A DNA stretch of 64,000 nt from Chitinophagales bacterium (GCA_013298845.1 JAAFJN010000001.1:434001-498000), one strand, 5' to 3'. Positions 17,166 through 26,134 are shown, counted from the stretch's first letter. Notes: generated by a model from the sequence alone, not told the origin. Numbers and translations are program-made.

Positions 17166-18443
17166 CGTTTTCTGATGCTTTTTCTTGGCCGCCGGGAACA
17201 GAATATTGTTCAAAATCAGGCGATAACCCGCTGAATTGGGGTGAAGTGACAGGTCCGTTGGCGGATCACCTACTTTGTGTTGATAGTCTTCGGGATCGTG
17301 GCCGCCGTAAAACGTAAAAAAGCCTTTTCCGTACGTGCTGTGGATATAACGCGCCTCCGAGGCGGGTTTATTTTCGCCCATGATCAACACGCTGGGTTTG
17401 ATGTATTTCTTGATGAACGCCGTGTTTTGGCCCATAAATCCTTTTACCGTGCGGGTTTGGCATTGGGTAAGCATGGTGGGCACGGGATCCCATTTGGCCG
17501 AAAAATCAAACAACGTAAAGTAATCCTGTTCGGGAATAACGCGCCGGGAATCGGTGGCATCAATGCTGGAGTGCTCGTACCGCATGGGGTTGCGTTCGAT
17601 CTGGAAATCGGTGAACGCAAACGTTTTGCTAAAGTTTAATTTGGTTTGGGCGGTGGGATCCGCCGGGTCGCCGTCGAACATATCCGCGCAAATGTCCACG
17701 CCATCGGCGGCAAGTGCAATGTCGTAGGTGTCGGTTGCCGAACACATGGCAAACATAAAGCCCCCCCCGGCGACATATTCGGCAATTTTTTTGGCCACCG
17801 CCAATTTGAGTTGACTTACTTTATCAAAACCATTTTGGCGCGCCAGGTTTTCCATGTGCTGCACGTGTTTTTTATACCAGGGTTGGCCGGAATAATTGGC
17901 GTAAAACTTACCGTATTGGCCGGTAAAATCCTCGTGGTGGAGGTGGAGCCAGTCGTAATCGAGCAATTTGCCCTGCAATACTTCCGTGTCGTACACCACT
18001 TCGTAGGGGATTTCGGCGTAGGTGAGCACGAGGGTAACGGCATCGTCCCAGGGTTGAATTTCTTCGCCCCGTTCGTTTTTGTCGGGGGTATACACCGCGA
18101 TTTTGGGGGCTTTTTCCAACTTAATCACGTCCTGATTCACCTCCGGATTGGCGATTTCGTTGCGAATATTTTCAAATTCGCCGTTGGCAATAATTTTATA
18201 CGACACATCGCGGGTTTTGCATTCCTTTTCGATGGTGGGCGTGTGCACAAAAGCAAAGGCCCCGCCTTCGTAGTTCAGCAACCAATAGGCTTCTACCCCT
18301 TGGGCCAATACCCAATAGGTCATTCCGTAGGCTTTGAGGTGGTTGCGCTGCCCCGTTTCGGCCATGGGGATAATGAGGTAGGTGGCGGATACTTGCACCC
18401 AAATACCCAGCAGCGCGACAAGAGAAAGAAATATTTTACGCAT
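17163..18443 (-). CDS. Secreted protein of the Bacteroidota 'asparagine synthetase B'-like family
   Basis: 426 residues from ATG 18443, which gives a signal peptide (MRKIFLSLVALLGIWVQVSA); a longer frame reaches 18518 but overlaps the upstream gene. Relatives in Bacteroidota are often labelled asparagine synthetase B, but no glutaminase Cys or ATP-pyrophosphatase motif is present and the protein is exported, so that name looks wrong. Visible features: a Rossmann-like or class I amidotransferase-like core (KIAVYTPDKNERGEEIQPWDDAV near 135, GGGFMFAMCSATDTYD near 250), and STYGKGFFTFYGGHDPED near 385, resembling a trehalose-utilisation/GATase-like fold. The function is unknown. It is the last gene of the minus-strand run from lipA; the GTCTAA array lies at its end. 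Confidence 0.75.
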   Translation of the reverse strand: MRKIFLSLVALLGIWVQVSATYLIIPMAETGQRNHLKAYGMTYWVLAQGVEAYWLLNYEGGAFAFVHTPTIEKECKTRDVSYKIIANGEFENIRNEIANPEVNQDVIKLEKAPKIAVYTPDKNERGEEIQPWDDAVTLVLTYAEIPYEVVYDTEVLQGKLLDYDWLHLHHEDFTGQYGKFYANYSGQPWYKKHVQHMENLARQNGFDKVSQLKLAVAKKIAEYVAGGGFMFAMCSATDTYDIALAADGVDICADMFDGDPADPTAQTKLNFSKTFAFTDFQIERNPMRYEHSSIDATDSRRVIPEQDYFTLFDFSAKWDPVPTMLTQCQTRTVKGFMGQNTAFIKKYIKPSVLIMGENKPASEARYIHSTYGKGFFTFYGGHDPEDYQHKVGDPPTDLSLHPNSAGYRLILNNILFPAAKKKHQKT

Positions 18444-18499
18444 AGTTTTACTTTTTTTGAAAAGAGACAAATGTATCGTTTCGAGGTTGTTTGGCGGCA

Positions 18500-19948
18500 T
18501 TACCCTACGTTTAAACAAACGTATTTTACCTCCATAAATTCTTCCAAACCGTATTTAGAACCTTCGCGGCCAATGCCACTTTCTTTCATACCGCCAAATG
18601 GCGCAACCGTAGTGGCAATGAGACCGGTATTCACCCCAACCATGCCATATTCGAGGGCTTCGGAAACGCGGAATACCCGGCTCAGGTTTTGACCGTAAAA
18701 ATAAGCGGCCAAACCGTACGGCGTATCGTTGGCCATTTGAATAACCTCTTCGTCGGTGTCAAAACGAATCACCGGCGCGACGGGGCCAAAAATTTCCTCC
18801 TGCATAATGTCCATCGAAGGCAATACATCGGCAACAACGGTGGCTTCGTAAAAAGTGCCGGTCATGGCCTTCCCGCCCGTGAGCACCCGCGCCCCGCTGG
18901 CAGTAGCGCTGGCGACGAGGCGTTGCACCTTGTCGAGGGCTTTTTGGTTAATCAAAGGCCCAATGGCGACACCCTGCTCGGTGCCCGCGCCCACTTTTTG
19001 TTGTTGAACGGCTTGGGTGAATTTTTCCAAAAAGGCATCGTACACGCCCGATTGCACAAAAATGCGGTTGGCACAAACGCAGGTTTGGCCCGCGTTGCGG
19101 TATTTGGAAGTAATGGCACCGGCCACGGCTTTGTCCAGATCAGCGTCGTCGAATACAATAAAAGGTGCGTTGCCGCCCAGTTCCAAACTGATTTTTTTTA
19201 CCGTTCCTGCGCATTGGGCCATGAGTTTTTTGCCCACGGCAGTACTGCCGGTAAACGAAATTTTGCGCACCAACGGGTTCGACGTGAGTTCACCCCCAAT
19301 TTCGGCGGCGTTGAGGCCGGTAACGATATTGAGTACACCCGGCGGAATACCGGCGCGTTCGGCCAGTTCGGCCAAAGCAAGGGCCGACAGCGGCGTTTCT
19401 TCGGAGGGTTTTACAACCACGGTGCAACCGGCGGCCAAGGCGGGCGCAATTTTGCGGGTAATCATCGCGTTGGGGAAATTCCAGGGCGTAATGGCCCCCA
19501 CTACCCCAACGGGCTGTTTAATGACCATAATGCGCAGGTCTTTGGCGTGGCCGGGAATCATATCGCCGTAAGCGCGTTTGGTTTCTTCGGCAAACCATTC
19601 CACAAACGTAGCCCCGTAGCGCACTTCGCCGGTGCTTTCGGCCAGGGGTTTACCCTGCTCCAGGGTCATCATCAAGGCCAGATCGGCTACGTTTTCGAGG
19701 ATAAGGTCGTTCCATTGGCGCAAAATCCGGGAGCGTTCGCCCGCTGTTAATGCCGACCAGGCGGGTAAGGCCGCGTTGGCCGCTTCAATGGCGCGGCGGG
19801 TTTCGGTGGCGCCGAGGTTGGCCACGCGGGCCAGTTCTTCGCCGTTGGCCGGGTTGGTCACCGGAAATGTTTGGCCTTGGTCGGCGTTGGCCCATTGGCC
19901 GTTGATATAAGCCTGCGAACGAAGCAGGGAAGGGTCTTTTAATTGCAT
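18500..19948 (-). CDS. gabD: NAD(P)-dependent succinate-semialdehyde dehydrogenase
   Basis: 482 residues, the normal length. Aldehyde dehydrogenase landmarks: NFP of GAITPWNFPNAMI (near 152), KPSEETPLSALALAELAERAGIPPGVLNIVTG, the glycine motif FTGSTAVGKKL (near 228), the general base Glu in ELGGNAPFIVFDDADLD (near 253), the catalytic Cys in NAGQTCVCANRIFV (near 288; the CVCAN form is typical of GabD), and EEIFGPVAPVIRFD (near 388). It oxidises succinate semialdehyde to succinate, feeding the TCA cycle; close aldehydes such as glutarate semialdehyde cannot be excluded. It starts 6 bp after the stop of the permease gene, in the same operon. Confidence 0.93.
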   Translation of the reverse strand: MQLKDPSLLRSQAYINGQWANADQGQTFPVTNPANGEELARVANLGATETRRAIEAANAALPAWSALTAGERSRILRQWNDLILENVADLALMMTLEQGKPLAESTGEVRYGATFVEWFAEETKRAYGDMIPGHAKDLRIMVIKQPVGVVGAITPWNFPNAMITRKIAPALAAGCTVVVKPSEETPLSALALAELAERAGIPPGVLNIVTGLNAAEIGGELTSNPLVRKISFTGSTAVGKKLMAQCAGTVKKISLELGGNAPFIVFDDADLDKAVAGAITSKYRNAGQTCVCANRIFVQSGVYDAFLEKFTQAVQQQKVGAGTEQGVAIGPLINQKALDKVQRLVASATASGARVLTGGKAMTGTFYEATVVADVLPSMDIMQEEIFGPVAPVIRFDTDEEVIQMANDTPYGLAAYFYGQNLSRVFRVSEALEYGMVGVNTGLIATTVAPFGGMKESGIGREGSKYGLEEFMEVKYVCLNVG

Positions 19949-19954
19949 GATAAT

Positions 19955-21040
19955 TTATTTCTGGGCGCGCAGAACAAGCCACGCTGCAACAAGGGTAAAG
20001 GCAATATTAGGCAGCCACATGCCCAGCCCCACGGGAACGTTTCCGCTGGACGCAAAGGAAATGGCAAATTTTTGCAAAAGAATAAACACAAAACCAATCC
20101 CGATGGCAATGGCCAAGTGCAAACCCATACCACCGCGTACTTTTCGACCCGCCACCGCCAAACCAATTACCGTGAGGATAATATTGGTAAAAGCATCGGC
20201 AAAACGGCGGTACAACTCAATCGAATACAGGCGGGTATTGGAAAAACCCCGCGATCGGTCGCGTTCAATGGCGTTGTTCAGCGCCACGGAGGTCATCTCC
20301 TCGTTTTGGTTGTGGTAAAAAATAAAATCCTGGGGGGCCAGGTTAATATTGGTATCCAACGGCGTGGTATAGCGGTGGTATTGTTCTTTTAAACCGTCAA
20401 AATTCCGCACGGCGTACGATTGCAGGGTCCATTTTTGGGTCTCTTCTTTCCACACCACGTTATCGGCTTCGAGAATAGATTTGATCCGGCTACCGTCGAG
20501 TTCCTGCATCCGCAGGGTGCTGATCCGTTTGGCCTTGCTATCGTATCCTTTGATGTAGGCTTTGGTGGTAGGCCCCATCATAAAGTGGATATTACTGGAT
20601 TTCACCTGCTGTTTATCGGTCCACACAAAAGTGCGTTCGAACCAGAGGCGGCTTTGGTTTTTGATCGGAATAAAATAATTGCTCAGCGCCAGGTGCAACA
20701 CCGTAATAAAACCGGCCGCGATGAGGTAAGGCCGCATCAGGCGTTGAAAACTTACCCCGGCGTTTAAAACGGACAGGATTTCGGAGTTAAACGCCAGGCG
20801 GGACGTAAAAAACACCACCGTAATCAGTACGTACATCGGCATGAGCAGGCCCGTCATGTGCAGCACAAAACCCGGATAATAGTCAACCAGGATGTTTTTG
20901 AGCGTACAGGCGCTTTCAATAAACGTGCGGACCTTATCACTAAAGTCAATCGCCATCGAGATCATGGAACAGATCAGGATGGCGAAGAAAAAAGTAGATA
21001 AGTATTTGCCAATGATATACTTGTCGAGGGTGGTCAGCAT
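19955..21040 (-). CDS. LptF/LptG-family lipopolysaccharide export permease
   Basis: 361 residues. The YjgP/YjgQ (LptF/LptG) family is recognised by LDKYIIGKYLSTFFFAILICSMISMAIDF at the N-terminus, a block of three helices up to about residue 110 (with ILSVLNAGVSFQRLMRPYL, the coupling helix that contacts LptB), a periplasmic beta-jellyroll segment (about 125-260), and three C-terminal helices with GNVPVGLGMWLPNIAF. With LptB and its partner permease it lifts lipopolysaccharide out of the inner membrane. The Lpt partner is not in the window. It lies between the LOG-family gene (3-bp gap) and gabD (6-bp gap). Confidence 0.9.
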   Translation of the reverse strand: MLTTLDKYIIGKYLSTFFFAILICSMISMAIDFSDKVRTFIESACTLKNILVDYYPGFVLHMTGLLMPMYVLITVVFFTSRLAFNSEILSVLNAGVSFQRLMRPYLIAAGFITVLHLALSNYFIPIKNQSRLWFERTFVWTDKQQVKSSNIHFMMGPTTKAYIKGYDSKAKRISTLRMQELDGSRIKSILEADNVVWKEETQKWTLQSYAVRNFDGLKEQYHRYTTPLDTNINLAPQDFIFYHNQNEEMTSVALNNAIERDRSRGFSNTRLYSIELYRRFADAFTNIILTVIGLAVAGRKVRGGMGLHLAIAIGIGFVFILLQKFAISFASSGNVPVGLGMWLPNIAFTLVAAWLVLRAQK

Positions 21041-21043
21041 GGG

Positions 21044-21796
21044 TTACAGTTCGAAGTTCGGTTCTAACTTTTGTCCTTTATCGCCGGAATAAAATTCGTT
21101 TACCAACCGAACCGCCTCTTCGGGGTCGTCGGTGATGTGGAACAATTGGAGATCTTCGGGGCTAACCGTGTGGTGGCGTTCGACCATGACTTCGGTGATC
21201 CAGGTGCTCAAACCCGACCAAAACTCTTTTCCCACGAGGATAATGGGGACGCGGGTAATTTTTTTGGTTTGAACGAGGGTCAGTACTTCGAACAATTCGT
21301 CGAGGGTACCAAAGCCGCCGGGCATGACCACAAAAGCCTGCGCGTACTTTACAAACATCACTTTGCGAACAAAGAAATAGCGGTGTTTGAGGTTGTGCGA
21401 AGGGGCGATAAAGGGGTTGTGGTGTTGTTCGAAGGGCAGGTCAATGTTCAGACCCACCGATTCGCCGCCTTTGATCCAGGCCCCTTTGTTGCCTGCTTCC
21501 ATGATGCCGGGGCCGCCGCCGGTGATGACGCCGTAGCCTTCGGTCACGAAATGCGAGGCGATTTTTACCGCCATTTCGTAATAAGGGGTGCCGGGTTTGG
21601 TACGGGCAGAACCAAAAATGGATACGCAGGGACCAATATTGTTGAGAATTTCGAAGCCATCTACAAATTCGGCCATTACCTTGAACATGGTCCAGGCATT
21701 TTCGCCGCGCATTTTACTCCATTTTTTGAGGGCTATTCCGTTGGCATTTCTCACAACGGGCTGTACAGGACTTTCTTCGGGTGTGTGATTTGTCAT
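21044..21796 (-). CDS. LOG-family Rossmann protein (TIGR00730 type)
   Basis: 250 residues. The LOG/lysine-decarboxylase-like signatures are present: SIFGSARTKPGTPYYEMA (near 60), GYGVITGGGPGIMEAGNKGA (near 92) and the PGGxGTxxE motif as PGGFGTLDELFEVLTLVQ (near 160). Such enzymes cleave the N-glycosidic bond of nucleoside 5'-monophosphates; plant LOG acts on cytokinin nucleotides, and many bacterial members on AMP or related nucleotides. The N-terminal 40 residues are an extra helical part seen in the longer Bacteroidota members. Cytoplasmic. The start is 95 bp after lipA and the end 3 bp before the permease gene. A GTCTAA array lies just upstream. Confidence 0.9.
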   Translation of the reverse strand: MTNHTPEESPVQPVVRNANGIALKKWSKMRGENAWTMFKVMAEFVDGFEILNNIGPCVSIFGSARTKPGTPYYEMAVKIASHFVTEGYGVITGGGPGIMEAGNKGAWIKGGESVGLNIDLPFEQHHNPFIAPSHNLKHRYFFVRKVMFVKYAQAFVVMPGGFGTLDELFEVLTLVQTKKITRVPIILVGKEFWSGLSTWITEVMVERHHTVSPEDLQLFHITDDPEEAVRLVNEFYSGDKGQKLEPNFEL

Positions 21797-21840
21797 CTTA
21801 CGAGTATTTGAGTAATGAAGGAACGTATAACGTCCAATAT

Positions 21841-21894
21841 CTTTTGTCTAACGTCTTTTGTCTGAAGTCTGCTGTCTAACGTCTTTTGTCTTTA
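21841..21894. repeat. Degenerate GTCTAAnGTCT array (copy 3)
   Basis: About five units (CTTTTGTCTAACGT repeated with changes) abut and include the lipA stop codon (21892-21894) in the gap between lipA and the LOG-family gene. It is the third case in the window where such an array touches the stop of a minus-strand gene. Confidence 0.7.
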
Positions 21895-22782
21895 AAAAAC
21901 GTGTCGTTCAGCGTGGTAACTGGAGCGCACGAGTGGTCCGCTTTCCACGTATTTGAGACCTTTGGCGAGGCCCACCTCTTTGTATTCAGCAAAAACGTCG
22001 GGATGGACGTATTCGGCCACTTCGAGGTGCATTTTTGTGGGTTGAAGGTATTGGCCAATGGTCAGGATATCGCAGCCATTTTCGACCAATTCATCCATAG
22101 CGGCGAACATTTCTTCTTTGGTTTCGCCCAGGCCCACCATAATGCCGGTTTTGGTGCGTTTCCCGTAGTCTTTGATGCGTTGAATTTGTTCGAGGCTGCG
22201 CTCCCATTTGGCCTGCGGGCGCACTTTGCGGTACAGGCGCGGAACGGTTTCCATATTGTGGCTCACCACTTCCTGCCCGGCTTCAATCATGCGAATGAGC
22301 GCATCCCAATTGGCTTTTACGTCGGGGATCAGCGTTTCGATGGTGGTTTCGGGCGACCGTTCTTTCACGGCGCGCACGGTTTGGTACCAAATTTCGGCGC
22401 CCCGGTCTTTGAGTTCGTCGCGGTTAACGGAAGTGAGCACGGCGTGTTTTACTTTCATGAGCCAAATGGCCTCGGCCACGCGGCGGGGTTCATCTTCGTC
22501 GTATTCGTTGGGTCGGCCGGTTTTTACGGCGCAAAAAGAGCAGGAGCGGGTACAAACATTGCCCAAAATCATGAAGGTGGCGGTACCGGCTCCCCAGCAT
22601 TCGCCCATATTGGGGCAATTGCCGCTTTGGCAAATGGTATGTAATTTAAAATCATCTACCACATTGCGCACCATGCGGTAATTTTCGCCCATGGGAAGGC
22701 GAACTTTTAGCCAATCCGGGCGCTTGGGCCGTCCGTTGGTGGTGGTGGTAGCGGCGGCATCGAGTATGGGTAGTTCGTGCAT
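21892..22782 (-). CDS. lipA: Lipoyl synthase
   Basis: 296 residues, the usual length. It is a radical SAM enzyme that inserts two sulfur atoms into octanoyl groups on the lipoyl domains of 2-oxoacid dehydrogenases and GcvH. Seen: the auxiliary cluster motif C51-x4-C56-x5-C62 ([12 protein letters not shown]), the radical SAM motif C77-x3-C81-x2-C84 (CTRSCSFC), GMVGLGET-type phrase as [13 protein letters not shown] (near 212), and the C-terminal RSSYHAE whose Ser ligates the auxiliary cluster. gcvT, another lipoate-dependent pathway gene, lies at 38728. A possible -7 box (TAAATTTG, minus strand) is at 22827-22820. Confidence 0.97.
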   Translation of the reverse strand: MHELPILDAAATTTTNGRPKRPDWLKVRLPMGENYRMVRNVVDDFKLHTICQSGNCPNMGECWGAGTATFMILGNVCTRSCSFCAVKTGRPNEYDEDEPRRVAEAIWLMKVKHAVLTSVNRDELKDRGAEIWYQTVRAVKERSPETTIETLIPDVKANWDALIRMIEAGQEVVSHNMETVPRLYRKVRPQAKWERSLEQIQRIKDYGKRTKTGIMVGLGETKEEMFAAMDELVENGCDILTIGQYLQPTKMHLEVAEYVHPDVFAEYKEVGLAKGLKYVESGPLVRSSYHAERHVF

Positions 22783-22819
22783 TGTATTAGAGGTATTCGA
22801 GTATGCGAAAAAAAGGCAG

Positions 22820-22827
22820 CAAATTTA
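22820..22827 (-). promoter_or_regulatory. Possible -7 box for lipA
   Basis: On the minus strand TAAATTTG, 37 nt before the start codon, fits TAnnTTTG; no -33 TTG at the expected distance. Confidence 0.35.
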
Positions 22828-22997
22828 CGCATTTTTTGGAGAAAACATCCGTTTGCCGGAAAATGCTCACCTGTTGCCGCAAAAATGACGGCCGTATAAC
22901 AAATGAGGTTGTCTATTGGTTGATGGGTTTTGTCGGAGGGGTGGTGAATATTTTCAAAATGTGTCTTAATATTGTGCAATAATACACTTATATTATC

Positions 22998-23384
22998 ATG
23001 CAAAAACGAACAAATTACACCACCGGTGCTCCGTGGGAATCCATTGTTGGATATTGCCGCGCGGTGCGCATTGGCAATATCATTGAAGTAAGTGGCACCG
23101 TTGCCGCCGACGAAAACGGGCCTTTGGCGGTGGGTGATCCGGCGGCGCAAACAGAGTTCATTCTCGAAAAAATTCAAAAAGCCCTCGAAAATGCCGGGGC
23201 ATCCCTCCAGGATGTGGTGCGAACCCGTATGTTTGTTACCGATATTAGCCAATGGGAGGCCATTGGCCGGGTTCACGGCTCGTTTTTTAAAGACATTCAG
23301 CCATGTACCACTATGGTCGAGGTCTCGCGCCTCATCGCCCCCGAATATTTGGTGGAAATTGAAGCAACGGCCGTGGTACAATAG
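22998..23384 (+). CDS. Rid/YjgF-family protein lacking the catalytic arginine
   Basis: 128 residues, full length for the family. Seen: GYCRAVRIGNIIEVSGTVA near the start, QTEFILEKIQKALENAGASLQDVVRTRMFVTDI in the middle and VEVSRLIAPEYLVEIEATAVV at the end, the last being the Rid C-terminal signature. In RidA of E. coli the segment is PARSCVEV, where the Arg contacts the carboxylate of the imine substrate; here it reads PCTTMVEV, so that Arg is replaced by Thr. Imine deaminase activity is therefore doubtful and another Rid-subfamily role is likely. It stands alone between lipA (divergent) and a lipoprotein gene. Confidence 0.88.
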   Translation: MQKRTNYTTGAPWESIVGYCRAVRIGNIIEVSGTVAADENGPLAVGDPAAQTEFILEKIQKALENAGASLQDVVRTRMFVTDISQWEAIGRVHGSFFKDIQPCTTMVEVSRLIAPEYLVEIEATAVVQ

Positions 23385-23428
23385 CCATTTTACCCAATTT
23401 TTTGTTCACTTTTAAACGCATTCTTACA

Positions 23429-23794
23429 ATGAAAAAATTCCTTTTGGGCGCATTCCTGCTCTCCATCACCCTCATCGCCTGCAAAAAAGACAACGGTGCC
23501 GCATTTGAAGGTTCTTACAAAGGCACGTATATTGAGGGCGGCGTATCCCTGCCCAACGTGGTCATTACCATCACCGACAAAGGGGATAATGACCTGGCGC
23601 TCGCCATTGATTTGGGCGTTGTTTCCTCCTCCTTGACGGCAACGGCCGACAGCGAAACCAAATTTACCGTCGCGTCGCAGTCGCTGCAAAGCAATACCGT
23701 ATCGGGAATGGGGACATTAAGCGGCACTACGCTCACCATGTCCCTTACCAGTCAGGGAGGTAGTAGTATTAATTTCACGGGCGAAAAACAATGA
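23429..23794 (+). CDS. Small hypothetical lipoprotein
   Basis: 121 residues from ATG 23429, which gives a lipoprotein signal (MKKFLLGAFLLSITLIAC, Cys18) followed by KKDNG, the usual Bacteroidota CKKD start. The mature part is a Gly/Ser/Thr-rich beta-strand protein (repeated hydrophobic/polar alternation, such as SLTATADSETKFTVASQSL), compatible with a small beta-sandwich or lipocalin-like fold. No family is recognised. The stop overlaps the start of the next lipoprotein by 4 bp, so both are made together and probably go to the same membrane. Confidence 0.8.
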   Translation: MKKFLLGAFLLSITLIACKKDNGAAFEGSYKGTYIEGGVSLPNVVITITDKGDNDLALAIDLGVVSSSLTATADSETKFTVASQSLQSNTVSGMGTLSGTTLTMSLTSQGGSSINFTGEKQ

Positions 23795-24720
23795 GGTATT
23801 TCCCCTTTTTATGGCTTGCAGGTTTCCTTTTTTTGGGGGGCTGCAAGCCCGTTATTGCCCTCCAATGGGACCCGACTGCCATTCCGGCCGGTCGGAGCAT
23901 GGTGTATAAAAGCGTTACTGAAACGGAAACCGATCTCTCTTTGCCGGGAAAAATGACCCCGGCTTTAAAAGAAACAAGTATCGCAGAGTACACCCTTACC
24001 CTGAATCAGGTGAACCCCGACGGCAGTTCAGAATGGACCCGCCGAATGTTGCGTTACCGGAAAGAAAAAACGCAGGGCGACTCAACGCAGGTGTTTGATT
24101 CTTCGCTGCCCTCCGACGACGAATCCATTGAACAAATGGTGAATAAAGCCATGAATGGCATCGAATTCCAGATTTCGGTAGCCCCCAACGGTGATATTGT
24201 GCAAATCAACGGCATTGACGCGATGATTGACCAAATGACCAATGCCGTTCCGCCCGAACTACAACCGGTTTTTCGGAAAACCCTGACGGGCCTGGTTGGC
24301 AAAAATGCTTCGTTGGATTTTGGCAAAAACATGATGACGTTTACGCCCGTCGCCCGGCAAAAAATCAAAAAAGGTAAATCCTGGATGACCCGGCAGCCCA
24401 TCAGTACGTTTAACGCAAATGCCGAAATTCGGTACGAATTACTCCGGGAAACTCCAGGATTGGTGGAATTAGTCACCGAACACACCATAAAAACCAACGG
24501 AGAAACCCCCGAAATAATGGATCTCGGTTCCGTACAAATTCAAATGAACATAGAAGGAACGGGTGCCGGTTCGGTTTCCCTCGATAAACGCTGGAAAACA
24601 GTCCGCAAAATGTACACCGAATACAGGTTGTCGGGCAATATGGAAATTTCAATGCCCACCCTCGCCGCTCAAAAACTACCCGTGTTTATCCACGCCAAAA
24701 CCTGGGTGGAAATGTTGTGA
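23791..24720 (+). CDS. Hypothetical lipoprotein, DUF6263-like
   Basis: 309 residues, with a lipobox in FLFLGGC18 and a mature start KPVIALQW. The body resembles DUF6263-type Bacteroidota proteins (a beta-rich protein with statements such as VSVAPNGDIVQINGIDAMID and DLGSVQIQMNIEGTGAGSVSLD); this is from memory of the family pattern, not a search. No enzymatic motif. The terminal 40 residues carry TVRKMYTEYRLSGNME, typical of the family end. It is translationally coupled to the preceding lipoprotein (ATGA overlap). The function is unknown. Confidence 0.75.
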   Translation: MRYFPFLWLAGFLFLGGCKPVIALQWDPTAIPAGRSMVYKSVTETETDLSLPGKMTPALKETSIAEYTLTLNQVNPDGSSEWTRRMLRYRKEKTQGDSTQVFDSSLPSDDESIEQMVNKAMNGIEFQISVAPNGDIVQINGIDAMIDQMTNAVPPELQPVFRKTLTGLVGKNASLDFGKNMMTFTPVARQKIKKGKSWMTRQPISTFNANAEIRYELLRETPGLVELVTEHTIKTNGETPEIMDLGSVQIQMNIEGTGAGSVSLDKRWKTVRKMYTEYRLSGNMEISMPTLAAQKLPVFIHAKTWVEML

Positions 24721-24872
24721 GTAGCGGACTGGGTTAAAAACACTTCTACTTCCAAAACCATATTTAGCACCGTATGAGTATCTTAAATGAAAAAAGAAAC
24801 CATGTCATTTTACACATCACGCCATGAAACATTGGCGTTTTTTCAACTTGGTTTGGGGCTGCCAAGTCAGCG

Positions 24873-24921
24873 GCGGCGAGATGTGCATCCCGGAGGTACG
24901 GAGGGGATGACATCTCAGAGC
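24873..24921 (-). repeat. 48-bp palindromic repeat element, copy B
   Basis: Inverted relative to copies A and C; reads GCGGCGAGATGTGCATCCCGG on the plus strand at its start. Copies B and C face each other about 98 bp apart in the 426-nt gap between two genes; the spacer and flanks hold nothing else recognisable. Confidence 0.8.
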
Positions 24922-25019
24922 GTGTTACGATTTGGGGTGGGTAATTGTGATGCTTTTTTGTGTTTTTACGACAAGTGTAGTTTCTGAAGTACAGATGGCG
25001 CACTTTGGGTGCAGTGGCC

Positions 25020-25067
25020 GCTTTGAGATGTCATCTCTCCGTACCTCCGAGATGCACATCTCGTCGC
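25020..25067 (+). repeat. 48-bp palindromic repeat element, copy C
   Basis: Near-identical to copy A (same GCTTTGAGATGTCATC start and ACATCTCGTCGC end). With copy B it makes a long imperfect inverted pair 80 nt upstream of the gene at 25147. Confidence 0.8.
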
Positions 25068-25146
25068 AGGACACCTGTTTTCGGTGCGGGGATACCCAAA
25101 ATCAGTAAATATTTTGCCATCAATTAACGCACAAAATCATCAAAAT

Positions 25147-25980
25147 ATGAATAAAACATTGTTCCTGGCCCTGCTATTCGTTTTGTTTTCGGCAGCGATG
25201 ACGGCGCAGCCGCAACTCCATTTATACACCAAAGCACCGGATACCCTGACTTCCATTTTTGGGCAGGAAGAGTATGAAGTATGGGCAGATCCAATCCCGG
25301 TTGATACAGTAGATTTTTTTGAAACTACACCTCGTTACGAGATATTTGTCAACTACCAAGAGACTTATTTTTCGGTGAAATTTCCGGGGAGGGACTGGAT
25401 TATGGTTCGTGCAGAAAAAGATTTTCATGGGAGTTTTAGAGCAGAGGAATTATTTGACTTTAGAATACGTGACGGTTTTAGTTATAATGAAGATTTAAAT
25501 TTGATTCCATTATATGAAGAAACACCTGGCTTATTTGACGAAGTAAAACAGGGTAGTAATATACTGGTTCGGTTTCAAGTGATGGCTCGTTTTGAAGGAG
25601 AAAATGTAACTTCTCCCTTTACGATGTACTACACAGAGCCGGATACAATTTATCTACCAGCGGCAAATGACCACGATATTGGAGCCTGGAATTATTGGAG
25701 AAGTATTCTCAAACAAAGTTTTAGAGCACTTTCTTACATACATGGCTTGGGGGCTTACTCATATTCTGACAGCGAGTTAAACCATATAATAAATACATAC
25801 CCCGAATCATTGTTGGCTGAATACGCACAATATTTTAAAGCAGACTACGAATTCACGGATTGGCTTTCACAAACGAAACGTACAATTGCAGAAGAAAGAG
25901 TAAAGTTATATGAAGTTTTTCATTCGCTGTATAACGCTAAATCACCAATTGTGAAACGATATGCCCATAAAATGCCGTAA
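25147..25980 (+). CDS. Hypothetical secreted protein, AT-rich, possible paralogue of the gene at 26523
   Basis: 277 residues from ATG 25147, which gives a signal peptide (MNKTLFLALLFVLFSAAMTAQ). Residues 25-180 are beta-rich (YEIFVNYQETYFSVKFPGRDWIMV), and the C-terminal about 90 residues are helical (WNYWRSILKQSFRALSYIHGLG...). No family is recognised. The base composition is visibly lower in GC than in neighbouring genes, a sign of transfer or relaxed selection. The layout (MNKT- signal peptide, beta domain, helical tail with L-x-x-YF/YY) is shared with the protein at 26523-27311, so the pair may be diverged duplicates separated by a 300-bp repeat. Confidence 0.7.
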   Translation: MNKTLFLALLFVLFSAAMTAQPQLHLYTKAPDTLTSIFGQEEYEVWADPIPVDTVDFFETTPRYEIFVNYQETYFSVKFPGRDWIMVRAEKDFHGSFRAEELFDFRIRDGFSYNEDLNLIPLYEETPGLFDEVKQGSNILVRFQVMARFEGENVTSPFTMYYTEPDTIYLPAANDHDIGAWNYWRSILKQSFRALSYIHGLGAYSYSDSELNHIINTYPESLLAEYAQYFKADYEFTDWLSQTKRTIAEERVKLYEVFHSLYNAKSPIVKRYAHKMP

Positions 25981-26134
25981 TAAATACACCCCCTTCCACA
26001 TTTTCTTTTAAAAAAATGGAAACAGGAAAAAACAAATCCTTCGTATCAACCCGTTAAAAAAAGTTAGTTGTTCACACCTTCTTTTTGGAGAGAGTACGCA
26101 TCTTTCATTATTGGCTAATCCAATAAAACCAGCA

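Noticed and set aside
18689-19750. Long plus-strand frame of 353 codons opposite gabD
   Set aside because: It lies entirely antisense to a clear aldehyde dehydrogenase; its composition (Gly, His, Phe rich) is that of a codon-bias shadow.
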